From Uliginosibacterium flavum (GTDB taxonomy: Bacteria > Pseudomonadota > Gammaproteobacteria > Burkholderiales > Rhodocyclaceae), in assembly GCF_040566545.1 (NCBI RefSeq), contig NZ_JBEWZI010000006.1:1-64000 (forward strand): 64,000 nucleotides of DNA, read 5' to 3'. A program made the translations under genes and the position numbers. Below, one piece after another: positions 33,890-42,219 of the stretch (position 1 is the first letter of the stretch; the number at the start of each line of letters is the position of its first letter). The notes below the pieces were generated by a model that was not told where the DNA came from, did no database searches, and was given only the letters and a program-made list of their open reading frames with translations.

Positions 33890-36800
33890 CAAGATCCTTT
33901 TTGATCAGTATTGTCATGGCATCCAGTTCGAAGTCTGCGAGCATTTGTCGTAGCGGCTCGGCATAGCTTTGGCCGGGTGTGTCGGTGGCGATTTTGTCCA
34001 GCACGCTGTGCACGCCGCGCACGTAGCCGAGCTTGAGCTGATGGGCGAGTTGTTCGAGAAGCTCCCGCGCAGGCAGGCTGGACGAGGCTTCGCGAGGGGC
34101 TGCCTGAAGAAGGCCGTCCGGTGCGGCTGCGCAGGCCGCCTCCTGCCATTGCAGATCGAGCTTGCGGCCGATCCATTCGAGCAGCTCAGCTACTTTGAAC
34201 GGCTTGAGAATGAAGTCTTCGCTGGCGACGCCCACGTCATTCTCCAGGCCCTTGTCAAAGGCATTCGCCGAGAGGATGGCAATCTGTGCGTCAGACAGTT
34301 TGCCGGCGCGGATGCGGCGGATCGTCTCCCAGCCGTCGATGCCGGGCATGGCCAGGTCCATGAAGATCAGGTGGGGCTGGAAACGCGGCAGCACTTCCAG
34401 ACATTCGATACCGGAGGCTGCCTGATCCAGCTCGAAGCCCAGCGGCGCGAGGATGCTGGCGAGCAGTTCGCGATCCGGGGCTTCGTTATCCACGATCAGG
34501 ATGCGCCGCTTCTCGCCTACGTAGCCGGTGTAGTGGCGGCGCGGCAGCTCTTGCGCAGCCTGGGCCGAATGCAGTTGGGGCAGGAACAGACGCACGGTGA
34601 ACAGGCTGCCGCTGCCGGGCGTGCTCTTCACCGTAAGTTCGCCCCCCATCAGGTTGGTGAGCATGCGCGCGATGCTCAGGCCCAGACCGGTGCCAGCCGC
34701 CTGCTGTGGACTGTCGCCACGCGCAAAGGGCTCGAACAGGCGCTCGATCTGATCCGCCGGGATGCCGGGCCCGCTGTCTTCGATTTCGAAAGTGGCCATG
34801 TCGCGGGCGAAGTTCATGCGGAAAATCACGCCACCGTTCTGGGTGAATTTCACCGCGTTACCGAGCAGGTTGATCAGGATCTGGCGCAGGCGTTTTTCGT
34901 CGGCGCGCACCACGGCCGGAATTTCACGGGCGTGCTCGAAGTGGAAGGCAATCCCCTTGTTTAACGCCTGCAGTTCGAACATGTGGGTGAGCTGTTGCAG
35001 CAACTCGCGAAAGTCCAGCGCACGCACCTCCAGCTTCAGTTTGCCGCCCTCGATGCGGGCGATATCCAGCGTGCCTTCGATCAGTGAGAGCAGGTGGTCG
35101 CCACTGCGGCGGATGACCTTGATGGCCTGCTGACGATGGGCCGGAATGCTTGGGTCGCCATCGAGGATTTGCGCATAGCCGAGGATGGAATTGAGCGGCG
35201 TGCGCAGCTCGTGGCTGATGGTGGTTATGTAGCGGCTTTTGGCCTGATTGGCTGAGTCCGCAACACGTTTGGCTTGCTGCAGCGCTTCGTCAGTCTGCTG
35301 GTGGGACGCGATTTCGCGCATCAACAAATGGGTCTGACGGTTCGATTCCTCTTGCGCCACCTGCCGGCTCTTGTGGGTCAGCACCAGCCACCAGGCGATG
35401 ATGCCGCTGGCCAACAGCAGCACACTGAAAACCTTGATGAAGCCCGTACGCAGGGCCGGCAGCAGCACCGGATCGCTCAGCGTTTGTGCTTGCTGGTAAT
35501 ACAGCACGCCGAGCAGCGTCCCCAGCCCGGCGACGACCGCCGCCATCAGCAGCAGGTAGTGGCCGAGACCGCTGTCGATGTAGGGCCACAGCGGGCGCGG
35601 CAGCAGATGGCGCATGCCCGCCGACCATTGTGCCGACAGGCGCGCATCGGGCTTGCACAGGTCATGGCAGCGTGCATCCAGCGAACAGCACAAGGAGCAG
35701 ATATGCCCTTGATAGGCCGGGCAATGCGCCATGTCCTCGCCTTCGTACTGGCGTTCGCAGATGACGCAATGGAGGGTGGCTACGATAGGGTTTGGGTTTG
35801 CAGGTAGGCCATCTTCCAAATCCCGTGCGTCCTGAGCGTAGTGCAACGAAGTCGAAGGGCAGGTTCCGTGGCAGGTGGTGGGGCACGCTGCGCTTCGACT
35901 TTGCTCGCCTTGCTCGCGACGCTCAGCACGAACGGGTTGTGGTAGGACGCTTGGCTCCGGCTTGCGCGCCAAGTAGTACTTGCCCTTGGTGGCCCAGGCA
36001 ATCAGCGGCGAGGCGATCAGGGCGCTGGCCAGCGCGATGAAACTGGCGAAGGCTTGAGCGTTGGCGCCGAATGCACCCAGATACGCCATGATCGACAGTG
36101 TGGAGGCAATGAACATTGCACCGACGCCGACCGGGTTGATGTCGTACAGGTGTGCGCGCTTGAATTCGATGCCCGGCGGCGACAGGCCTAGCGGCTTGTT
36201 GATGACCAGATCGGCGACCACCGCCACCAGCCATGAAATCGCGATATTCGAATACAGGCCCAGTACCTGACCGAGCGCCTGGAACACATCCAGCTCCATC
36301 AGCATCAGCGCAATCGCTGTGTTGAAGACCATCCACACCACGCGGCCCGGGTGGCTGTGGGTCAGGCGCGCGAAGAAGTTGCTCCAGGCCAGCGAGCCGG
36401 CATAGGCGTTGGTGACGTTGATCTTGAGCTGCGAAATGATCACGAAAGTGGCGGTGGCCGCTACCGCCCAGCCCGGATGACTGAAGACCGCCTCGAAGCC
36501 GACCAGATACATCTGGTTGGGGTCGACAGCGCGATCAGCCGGTACCGAATTGCGCAGGGCCAGGTAGGCCAGCAGGCAGCCGCCGAACATCTTGGCCACG
36601 CCCATCACGACCCAGCCGGGCCCGCCAACCAGCACGGCGGCGAGCCAACTCTTGCGATTGGCCTGCGTGCGTGCCGGCATGAAGCGCAGGTAATCGACCT
36701 GTTCGCCCATCTGGGTGATCAGCGCAATGCCCACGGTCAGCGCGGCGCCGAACAGATGCATGTTGAATTTGCCGCCTTCGCCCTTGGCGCCGGCGTACTG

Positions 36801-37454
36801 GCTCAGTTCGCCGAGCACACCGGGATTTTTGGCCAGCACAAAGATGAAGGGCAGGGCCAGCAGGATCAGCCAGATTGGCTGGGTCAGGCGCTGCAGACGG
36901 CTGATCATGGTGACGCCGTGGGTCACCAGCGGAATCACCGCCAGCGCACAGAGCAGATAGCCCCATGCCGGCGGAATGTCGAAGGCAAGTTCCAGCGCGT
37001 AGGCCATCACCGCCGCTTCGAGCGCGAAGAAAATGAAGGTGAAGCTGGCGTAGATCAGCGAGGTGATGGTCGAGCCGATGTAGCCGAAGCCCGCGCCGCG
37101 CGTCAGCAGATCCATGTCCAGGCCGTAGCGCGCCGCGTACAGGCTGATCGGCGTGCCACACAGGAAGATGATCAGCCCGGTAGCGAGGATTGCCAGGGCC
37201 GCGTTGGTGAAGCCGTAATTGACCAGCAGGGTCGCGCCGACGGCTTCCAGGATCAAAAAAGATGCGGCGCCAAAGGCCGTGTTCGCCACCTGCCATTGCG
37301 ACCATTTGCGGAAGCTTTTGGGCGTGTAACGCAGGGCGTAATCTTCGATGCTCTCATTGGCGACCCAGGTGTTGTAGTCGCGCCGCACTTTGACGACGCG
37401 CTGGACGGCGTCGCTATCGGCAGCACTGCTCTGGGGCGGGGAATGGGTACTCAT
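33870..37454 (-). CDS. NCS1-type transporter fused to a hybrid histidine kinase and receiver
   Basis: 1194 residues. Domains in order: NCS1 nucleobase/allantoin-type permease (about 20-500, twelve predicted helices; RRDYNTWVANESIEDYALRY, GGPGWVVMG); a repeat-derived linker (about 507-545); a Cys/His-rich cluster (about 555-600: CVICERQY, HCPAYQGHICSLCCSL, CHDLC); two transmembrane helices (about 630-695); HisKA (ISHELRTPLN, near 746); HATPase (NLLGNAVKF, DSGPGIP, GTGLGLS); receiver (about 985-1100, LIFMDLAMPG); and a C-terminal tail. By analogy with CbrA-type transporter-kinases it may sense transport of a nitrogenous substrate such as a purine, pyrimidine or allantoin. It acts in the inner membrane with the regulator at 33158-33889. 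The substrate is unknown. Confidence 0.88.
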   Translation of the reverse strand: MSTHSPPQSSAADSDAVQRVVKVRRDYNTWVANESIEDYALRYTPKSFRKWSQWQVANTAFGAASFLILEAVGATLLVNYGFTNAALAILATGLIIFLCGTPISLYAARYGLDMDLLTRGAGFGYIGSTITSLIYASFTFIFFALEAAVMAYALELAFDIPPAWGYLLCALAVIPLVTHGVTMISRLQRLTQPIWLILLALPFIFVLAKNPGVLGELSQYAGAKGEGGKFNMHLFGAALTVGIALITQMGEQVDYLRFMPARTQANRKSWLAAVLVGGPGWVVMGVAKMFGGCLLAYLALRNSVPADRAVDPNQMYLVGFEAVFSHPGWAVAATATFVIISQLKINVTNAYAGSLAWSNFFARLTHSHPGRVVWMVFNTAIALMLMELDVFQALGQVLGLYSNIAISWLVAVVADLVINKPLGLSPPGIEFKRAHLYDINPVGVGAMFIASTLSIMAYLGAFGANAQAFASFIALASALIASPLIAWATKGKYYLARKPEPSVLPQPVRAERREQGEQSRSAACPTTCHGTCPSTSLHYAQDARDLEDGLPANPNPIVATLHCVICERQYEGEDMAHCPAYQGHICSLCCSLDARCHDLCKPDARLSAQWSAGMRHLLPRPLWPYIDSGLGHYLLLMAAVVAGLGTLLGVLYYQQAQTLSDPVLLPALRTGFIKVFSVLLLASGIIAWWLVLTHKSRQVAQEESNRQTHLLMREIASHQQTDEALQQAKRVADSANQAKSRYITTISHELRTPLNSILGYAQILDGDPSIPAHRQQAIKVIRRSGDHLLSLIEGTLDIARIEGGKLKLEVRALDFRELLQQLTHMFELQALNKGIAFHFEHAREIPAVVRADEKRLRQILINLLGNAVKFTQNGGVIFRMNFARDMATFEIEDSGPGIPADQIERLFEPFARGDSPQQAAGTGLGLSIARMLTNLMGGELTVKSTPGSGSLFTVRLFLPQLHSAQAAQELPRRHYTGYVGEKRRILIVDNEAPDRELLASILAPLGFELDQAASGIECLEVLPRFQPHLIFMDLAMPGIDGWETIRRIRAGKLSDAQIAILSANAFDKGLENDVGVASEDFILKPFKVAELLEWIGRKLDLQWQEAACAAAPDGLLQAAPREASSSLPARELLEQLAHQLKLGYVRGVHSVLDKIATDTPGQSYAEPLRQMLADFELDAMTILIKKDLDAITRN
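35822..35936. repeat. Palindromic repeat inserted in the kinase coding region
   Basis: An imperfect inverted repeat: the left arm CCCGTGCGTCCTGAGCGTAG...GTCGAAGGG faces CGCTTCGAC...GACGCTCAGCACGAACGGG. This type is normally intergenic; a related half copy is at 2813-2855. Here it is read in frame as residues 507-545 of the NCS1-kinase (VRAERREQGEQ...CPSTSLHYAQDARD). Confidence 0.75.
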
Positions 37455-37679
37455 CCCCGATTCGATGCACGGCGCGTGCCTGAGTTGGCAAGATCTTGAT
37501 TCAAATACGTTTATCCGTGAATCAAGGGCATGCCCTGAGGGTCACCAGTTGCTCATGCACTGGCATGGGTCGGCGTATGGCACGAATCCGCACCACTTTG
37601 AGCGCAAAGCCAGCATGAAAGACCATCTTCAGCGGCAATGCCTGAAGAGCCTCTTCCGCATTGGGTCTTCAGCATACTA

Positions 37680-37712
37680 GCCTGAAGATACCCGCTGGGT
37701 GCGGGTCTTTAG
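37680..37712. repeat. GGGTGCGGGTCTTT hairpin repeat after nifM
   Basis: GCCTGAAGATACCCGCTGGG-TGCGGGTCTTTAGC, third copy of the family at 2701-2734 and 14854-14887. It overlaps the nifM stop region and may end nifVWZM transcription. Confidence 0.7.
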
Positions 37713-38581
37713 CTTGCTCGTTGCAACAGGCTTTTCACCCAGGCGCGTTGCTTGTTCTGGCGGCGAACTTGCCGCATCTGTTCGCGAATCTTGTCGCGCA
37801 CCTGAGTCAGTGGCAAGCTGCCAGCGGGCTGGATATTCTCGCAGCGCAGGATGTGAAAGCCCATGGGCGATTCAAGGACTCCGGACAAGCTGGCCGGACG
37901 CATCTCGAAAGCGGCAGCGTCCAGTGAGGGAAACAGCTGACCGCGCGGCACCTGACCGAGCAGACCGCCTTGCATGGCCGTCGGGCATTCGGAGTGACGC
38001 AGGGCTTGTTCGGCGAAGCGATCCGGCGCTTTCAGAAGCAGGGCGTGGATGGATTCGATGCGCTTCAGTGCTTCCTCACGGCCATTGCTTTTCAGGTCTT
38101 CATTGATGGTGACCAGGATGTGCCGCAGGCTGCGCCGTTCCGGCGTCTGGAAGCGTTCGAAATGCTGGTAGTAAAAGACCTCTGTTTCCAGATTGCTTAC
38201 CGGCGCGATGCGGGCAGAAATGAAATCGAGCACAGCCTCGACACGCAGTTCGCGTTCTACATCTTCGCGCAGCGTTTGTTGGCTGAGGCCGTGGCGCGCC
38301 AGATCGAGAATGAACTCGGCTTCGGTCGTGAAGCGCGCGGCAATCTCGGACAGGTTGTGCTCGATGGCTGCGGCATCGACGACGACATGGGCGGCCTGTG
38401 GGCTACTCAGGATGCGTCGTTCGATTTCGTGCTGACGGGCCACGACGGCACTGACTTGTTGCCGCTGCTCCGGCGTCAGCGCCTCGGGCGTCGCTGAAAA
38501 CATCGCATTGGCATGCTTGAGCGTCAGGTAGGGAGAGCTGGCGGCGCTGATGGCGGCAGAGGTGGCGGCAAGTTCAGACAT
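37709..38581 (-). CDS. nifM: NifM, parvulin-type peptidyl-prolyl isomerase for nitrogenase maturation
   Basis: 290 residues. The N-terminal helical region (YLTLKHANAMF, EIERRILSSPQA) is followed by a PpiC/parvulin domain (RRSLRHILVTINEDLKSNGR, RHSECPTAMQGGLLGQVPRGQLFPSLDAAAF, MGFHILRCENI). NifM is needed for folding of the nitrogenase Fe protein NifH. ATG 38581 overlaps the end of nifZ by 8 bp. It is the last gene of nifVWZM. Confidence 0.93.
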   Translation of the reverse strand: MSELAATSAAISAASSPYLTLKHANAMFSATPEALTPEQRQQVSAVVARQHEIERRILSSPQAAHVVVDAAAIEHNLSEIAARFTTEAEFILDLARHGLSQQTLREDVERELRVEAVLDFISARIAPVSNLETEVFYYQHFERFQTPERRSLRHILVTINEDLKSNGREEALKRIESIHALLLKAPDRFAEQALRHSECPTAMQGGLLGQVPRGQLFPSLDAAAFEMRPASLSGVLESPMGFHILRCENIQPAGSLPLTQVRDKIREQMRQVRRQNKQRAWVKSLLQRAS

Positions 38582-39047
38582 GATGTGTTTCTTCCTGCAA
38601 GGCGCTGGCGGATTCCAGCGCGGTTTCACGAACAATCAGGGGGTGGCCGGCGTAGCAGCCGAAATGCACGTGGTAGGCAACGCCGCCGGGGGCATCGCGC
38701 AATACATTCATGACTTCTCCACGCGAGCCGGCGGGCACGCGCACTTCGCCGCCAATCGCCAGCGGGCGGCTGTTGCGCACGTATTCACGGACTTCAAAAC
38801 GCGTCTCGCACCAGTATTCGTCCAGATCCATCAGTTCTTCTTCGCGACAACCGACGACGCGGCCGTGATCGAGGAAATGTACCGAGTAGATGACTTGATC
38901 CATCAGGAAAGTGCCGATATCCACCACCGTGCCGATGCTGCCGCGCCGCACCAGCAACTGGCCGCGCGTGGCGCCCGGAAAGGTGCCGTCGTCACGCACG
39001 TTGCGGGTGACGCGCACTCCAGTGCCTTGTTCCCAGCGCGGTCTCAT
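38574..39047 (-). CDS. nifZ: NifZ, P-cluster maturation protein
   Basis: 157 residues. The NifZ core is repeated twice in outline: GTFPGATRGQLLVRRGSIGTVVDIG...VHF and VPAGSRGEVMNVLRDAPGGVAYHVHF. NifZ assists formation of the second P-cluster of the MoFe protein. It overlaps nifW by four bases (ATGA). Confidence 0.94.
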   Translation of the reverse strand: MRPRWEQGTGVRVTRNVRDDGTFPGATRGQLLVRRGSIGTVVDIGTFLMDQVIYSVHFLDHGRVVGCREEELMDLDEYWCETRFEVREYVRNSRPLAIGGEVRVPAGSRGEVMNVLRDAPGGVAYHVHFGCYAGHPLIVRETALESASALQEETHHV

Positions 39048-39370
39048 GGCCGGGCCCTGCCAATGGCGCTGATCGGAATTGTGGTGATGCCCTTGGCGCG
39101 TTTGAAGACGCTGAACACGCCTTCGGTCAGCGCGTCGGAACGCACGAAATCATCGTAGGCACGGGCCAGCAGGCGCCGCCAGGTCTCGTATTCAGGCACA
39201 TTGCCGGCGCCGCGTAGATAGTCGTGAAAGCGTTGCAAGATGTGCAGACGATTGATCTGAACGACGGTGCGATCAAATTCGATGTTGAAGTAATCGAGGA
39301 AGTCTTCGATTCCCTCCAGATCGGCAAGCTCGGCAGAAAATTCTTCAGGACTGAGAGTTTTGGCGGTCAT
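39044..39370 (-). CDS. nifW: NifW, nitrogenase-stabilising/protective protein
   Basis: 108 residues, all-helical NifW family (LADLEGIEDFLDYFNIEFDRTVVQINRLHILQRFHDYL). It is thought to bind and protect the MoFe protein. ATG 39370 is preferred over the in-frame extension to 39394 because it matches family starts and follows GGAGACC. Confidence 0.94.
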   Translation of the reverse strand: MTAKTLSPEEFSAELADLEGIEDFLDYFNIEFDRTVVQINRLHILQRFHDYLRGAGNVPEYETWRRLLARAYDDFVRSDALTEGVFSVFKRAKGITTIPISAIGRARP

Positions 39371-39408
39371 GGTCGGTCTCCGTTTCCGTCGCAACGCGAC
39401 GCTTGAAG

Positions 39409-39449
39409 CTCCCCTCGCCCCTGAGCGGGAGAGGGGTTGGGGGAGAGGG
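39409..39449. repeat. CTCCCCTCGCCC palindrome between nifV and nifW
   Basis: CTCCCCTCGCCCC..GCGGGAGAGGGG followed by TTGGGGGAGAGGG. Almost the same sequence occurs at 22259-22299 in the urt operon. Within the nif operon it could affect the nifV:nifW expression ratio. Confidence 0.8.
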
Positions 39450-39463
39450 CATCCCCTCGGTTT

Positions 39464-40600
39464 TCAGCAGTGTTGGCATTCACGTTGCAAGCCTGCAAAG
39501 AGCAACATCAATTCGGATTCATCAGGACTGCGTTTTTTCAGATCGACGAAGCGACGCACCAGGCTCAGTAGCAGACCCGCTTCTTCGTCAGCCAGTTGCC
39601 GCCCCAGCGCAGCGAAGACGGATTTCACCGCCCGCGTGCCGGAATGCTTGCCGAGCACAACGCGATGTTCGCGCCCGACAATGGCCGGGTCGAAGCCTTG
39701 ATAGTTGGCTGGATCCTTGAGCAGGCCATCAACATGAATGCCGGATTCGTGCGTAAACACGTTGGCGCCGGTCAGGCTTTTCTGCACTGGAATCGGCCGC
39801 CCCGAGGCACGCGCCACGCGTTCAGCGAGGGCAGGGAAGTCCTGCAGATCAACGCCCGTATCGATGCCATAACACTGCTTGAGGCCATGCACGACCTCCT
39901 CCAGCGCAGCGTTGCCAGCGCGTTCGCCGAGGCCATTGATGGTGGTGTTAACGTGAGTGGCGCCAGCCCGCACCGCAGCCAGGGTGTTGGCTGTAGCCAT
40001 GCCCAGATCATCATGGGCGTGCATCTCGATCTCCAGATCACAGCTGCGGCGCAGCGCCTTGATTTCGCGGGCGATGCCAAAGGGCTCCATCACGCCCAGC
40101 GTGTCGGCGTAGCGCAGGCGACGCGCACCAGCGCGCTGGGCGACTTCAGCAATCTGGCGCAGAAAGGCGGGATCGGCACGCGAGGCGTCTTCCATGCCAA
40201 CGCAGACTTCCAGGCCCAGATCGCGGGCGCGTTGCACCAGCCGATAGATTTCGCTGAGCAGCCAGGCGTGACTCTTTTGCAGCTTGCTGGCGATATGCTG
40301 ATCCGAGGCCGGCGCCGAGATATCAATCAGGTGCGCGCCCAATTTGGCGCAAGCCGCGATGTCGCGATCATTCAGGCGCGACCAGACCATCAGGCGCGCG
40401 TTCAGGTCGAGCGCTGCAATCGCGCGGATGCTTTCGCGTTCGGCTTCGCCCATGGCCGGAATGCCGACTTCCATTTCGCGCACGCCCATCGCATCCAGAC
40501 TGCGGGCGATATCGATCTTCTCGCCAAGACTGAAGGCCACGCCGGCAGTCTGCTCGCCGTCGCGCAATGTGGTGTCGTTAATGGTGAGTGTGCGGATCAT
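39464..40600 (-). CDS. nifV: NifV, homocitrate synthase
   Basis: 378 residues. It condenses acetyl-CoA with 2-oxoglutarate to homocitrate, the organic acid of FeMo-co. TIM-barrel motifs of the HMGL/LeuA family: NDTTLRDGEQTAGVAF (metal and substrate site), EMHAHDDLGMATAN (His-x-His metal ligands) and GLGERAGNAALEEVV. The C-terminal dimer region (VGREHRVVLGKHSG) is present. ATG 40600 by homology. It lies first in nifVWZM, about 20 bases after the predicted start from the -24/-12 promoter. Confidence 0.96.
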   Translation of the reverse strand: MIRTLTINDTTLRDGEQTAGVAFSLGEKIDIARSLDAMGVREMEVGIPAMGEAERESIRAIAALDLNARLMVWSRLNDRDIAACAKLGAHLIDISAPASDQHIASKLQKSHAWLLSEIYRLVQRARDLGLEVCVGMEDASRADPAFLRQIAEVAQRAGARRLRYADTLGVMEPFGIAREIKALRRSCDLEIEMHAHDDLGMATANTLAAVRAGATHVNTTINGLGERAGNAALEEVVHGLKQCYGIDTGVDLQDFPALAERVARASGRPIPVQKSLTGANVFTHESGIHVDGLLKDPANYQGFDPAIVGREHRVVLGKHSGTRAVKSVFAALGRQLADEEAGLLLSLVRRFVDLKKRSPDESELMLLFAGLQRECQHC

Positions 40601-40632
40601 GGCGCGGCTCTGGTTTGGGACACCCAATCCAT

Positions 40633-40648
40633 AGCAAGCACAGTGCCA
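40633..40648 (-). promoter_or_regulatory. Sigma-54 (-24/-12) promoter of nifVWZM
   Basis: On the minus strand TGGCACT-GTGC-TTGCT, matching the consensus TGGCACG-N4-TTGCW at all but one defined position. The predicted start is near 40622, 22 bases before the nifV ATG. Confidence 0.8.
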
Positions 40649-40697
40649 TTCACCTTGAGCCGAGCAAAGCCCTGTGCTGGCAAGGATTTGGCTGATT

Positions 40698-40713
40698 TGT
40701 CGGATTTCTTACA
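40698..40713. promoter_or_regulatory. NifA upstream activator sequence of nifV
   Basis: TGT CGGATTTCTT ACA, matching TGT-N10-ACA. Its centre is about 59 bp upstream of the -24 GG, somewhat closer than the usual 80-150 bp but on the correct side. Confidence 0.55.
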
Positions 40714-41096
40714 GTGGCGGTTCAGCTACAGCTTTGAAGGATTTGCGCCACAAGTGGAGGCTGCCGCGCCATCTGGCGGAGATTTGCGCAACAAAGCAGG
40801 CGGACGCAAACGCTATTGATTCGGCCCGACTTGAATTTGAAACGCAGGTGCGACTTCAGTCGCACACCACGCTCAGCCGGCCGACTGAAGTCGGCCCTAC
40901 ATCAGCATCCGACACTATTTGCGGGCCCAAACGCGAATTGAAGGATGCTTCGCGATATGGGTGCCAGCGCACAGAAGTGCACTTTGATTCCGGGCATCGT
41001 GAGTGCCGTATCAACGAGCCCGCATCCCCGACAGCATATTCATGACTTAGGGAGTGTGGGCTGATGAACTTACACGTAGCTCAAGGAGATCTGGAT

Positions 41097-41522
41097 ATGT
41101 TTGCACTTAACGATTCAACACGCTGGAATTTCAAGTTTTTCTCGAAGCGCGCCGCAGTGGCGATGCTGGCATCCGCAGCACTGTTGAGCGCCTGTGGCGG
41201 TGGCGGTGATGCAGGTGGCTCGGATTCCATCCCTGATTCCATTACGGTCACCTCAATGGATGGCCCCAGTGGCGGATCTGTTGGCCAAACCACCACCATG
41301 AATGTCAAGGTAACGACTACCGGCAACATTGCAGCCAACGAAATTTCGTACAACTGGGAGCAGACGGCAGGCACTGCCGTACTGAGCAAGTCGCAGAACA
41401 ATGGTGACTATGAGTCGACCTTGTCCTTTATTCCTGGCGTCGCCGGTGACGTGACTTTCAAGGTGACGGTCAGCGCGCGTGGCAAGACGGGGTCGCAGTC
41501 GAAGTCCGTGCCGATCAACTAA
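41097..41522 (+). CDS. Hypothetical lipoprotein with an Ig-like domain
   Basis: 141 residues. A hydrophobic segment ending in the lipobox LLSAC (Cys near residue 33), then a Gly-rich linker, and about 95 residues of beta-sandwich-like sequence (SITVTSMDGPSGGSVGQTTTMNVKV, DVTFKVTVSARGKTGSQ) typical of PKD/Ig-like folds. Function unknown; probably envelope-anchored. ATG 41097 follows AAGGAG; an upstream ATG at 41064 lacks a good ribosome site. A strong terminator follows. Confidence 0.75.
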   Translation: MFALNDSTRWNFKFFSKRAAVAMLASAALLSACGGGGDAGGSDSIPDSITVTSMDGPSGGSVGQTTTMNVKVTTTGNIAANEISYNWEQTAGTAVLSKSQNNGDYESTLSFIPGVAGDVTFKVTVSARGKTGSQSKSVPIN

Positions 41523-41556
41523 CACGGCTTGTCAATCCGGATGTTTTGCTTGAATG

Positions 41557-41580
41557 GGGCACCGTGAGGTGCCCTTTTTT
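41557..41580 (+). terminator. Rho-independent terminator
   Basis: GGGCACC-GTGA-GGTGCCC followed by six T. Perfect 7-bp stem after the Ig-like lipoprotein gene. Confidence 0.88.
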
Positions 41581-41664
41581 CGTCCGGCAATCAGCCTGAA
41601 CGTCTATGCCAATGGATATCCCGCCAGGGGCCGCACGATCCAGCGGGTGTCCCGGCAATTTCTA

Positions 41665-41680
41665 TGTGCTGCAGCGCACA
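41665..41680 (+). promoter_or_regulatory. Crp/Fnr-like dyad TGTGC-N6-GCACA before the DUF4398 gene
   Basis: TGTGC-TGCAGC-GCACA followed by GACC, then 17 bp and a good -10 (TATAAA, 41702-41707). The dyad centre is therefore at -41.5, the class II activation position. It lies 82 bp before the ATG at 41762. See also 51823, 53733, 53796 and 55404. Confidence 0.65.
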
Positions 41681-41761
41681 GACCTTGTAGCAGGACCAGC
41701 ATATAAATCATCCATCGAGGCGGTGTTCTAAACCTCGACCCGCAATTTAATGGAGAAAAAC

Positions 41762-42139
41762 ATGATCTCGAATTCAAAGAAATTATCTATTGCCCTGTGT
41801 GGCGCTTTTATGGCCATGACGATTGGCTGTGCCAGCATGAAAGCCCCTGCAACTGCAGATGTTGCCGTATCGAAGGCCGCCGTGGATAACGCCGCCGGAG
41901 CCGGTGGCGTTGAGTACGCGCCGGTTGAAATGAACTCTGCGCGTGAAAAGCTGGCCCAGGCCAACAAGGCCATGACAGCAAAGGATTACAAGCTGGCGCG
42001 CGAACTGGCGAGCGGCGCTCAGGCCGACGCTAAGCTGGCCCAAAGCAAGGCCAATTCAGCCAAGGCAACCAGCGCTGCCGATGCGCTGCAAGACGATATC
42101 CGCGTCTTGCGTGAAGAGCTGGATCGCACCAGCAAGTAA
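41762..42139 (+). CDS. DUF4398 lipoprotein
   Basis: 125 residues. A lipoprotein signal (TIGCAS, Cys near residue 22) precedes a DUF4398 domain (VEYAPVEMNSAREKLAQANKAMTAKDYKLARELASGAQADAKLAQSKA), an alpha-helical, coiled-coil-like segment. It shares this domain with the next gene, the OmpA-like protein, and the two probably work together in the periplasm. I prefer ATG 41762 (GGAG seven bases upstream) to 41750. Confidence 0.85.
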   Translation: MISNSKKLSIALCGAFMAMTIGCASMKAPATADVAVSKAAVDNAAGAGGVEYAPVEMNSAREKLAQANKAMTAKDYKLARELASGAQADAKLAQSKANSAKATSAADALQDDIRVLREELDRTSK

Positions 42140-42219
42140 GGCTTTGCGTCAGCCCCGAATATCAATCGCACTGGGCCGCGCTCCTGCAGCGCGCCCTTGC
42201 ATTCAAAAGGAATTGAATC

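Larger units (their letters stand above)
40601..41096. other. nifV promoter region and repeat sequence, no gene seen
   Basis: The first 115 bp hold the sigma-54 promoter and NifA-type enhancer of nifVWZM. Two hairpins, GTGCGACTTCAGTCGCAC (40849-40866) and GGCCGACTGAAGTCGGCC (40879-40896, followed by CTAC), are repeat elements related to 4585-4646. I see no gene in the remaining sequence. Confidence 0.65.

Noticed and set aside
37466..37481. Sigma-54-like sequence AGGCACG-N4-GTGCA before the NCS1-kinase
   Set aside because: The spacing of GG and GC is right, but the predicted start falls at the ATG itself, which would give a leaderless mRNA, and no TGT-N10-ACA or NtrC site was found nearby. 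Probably chance in GC-rich sequence.
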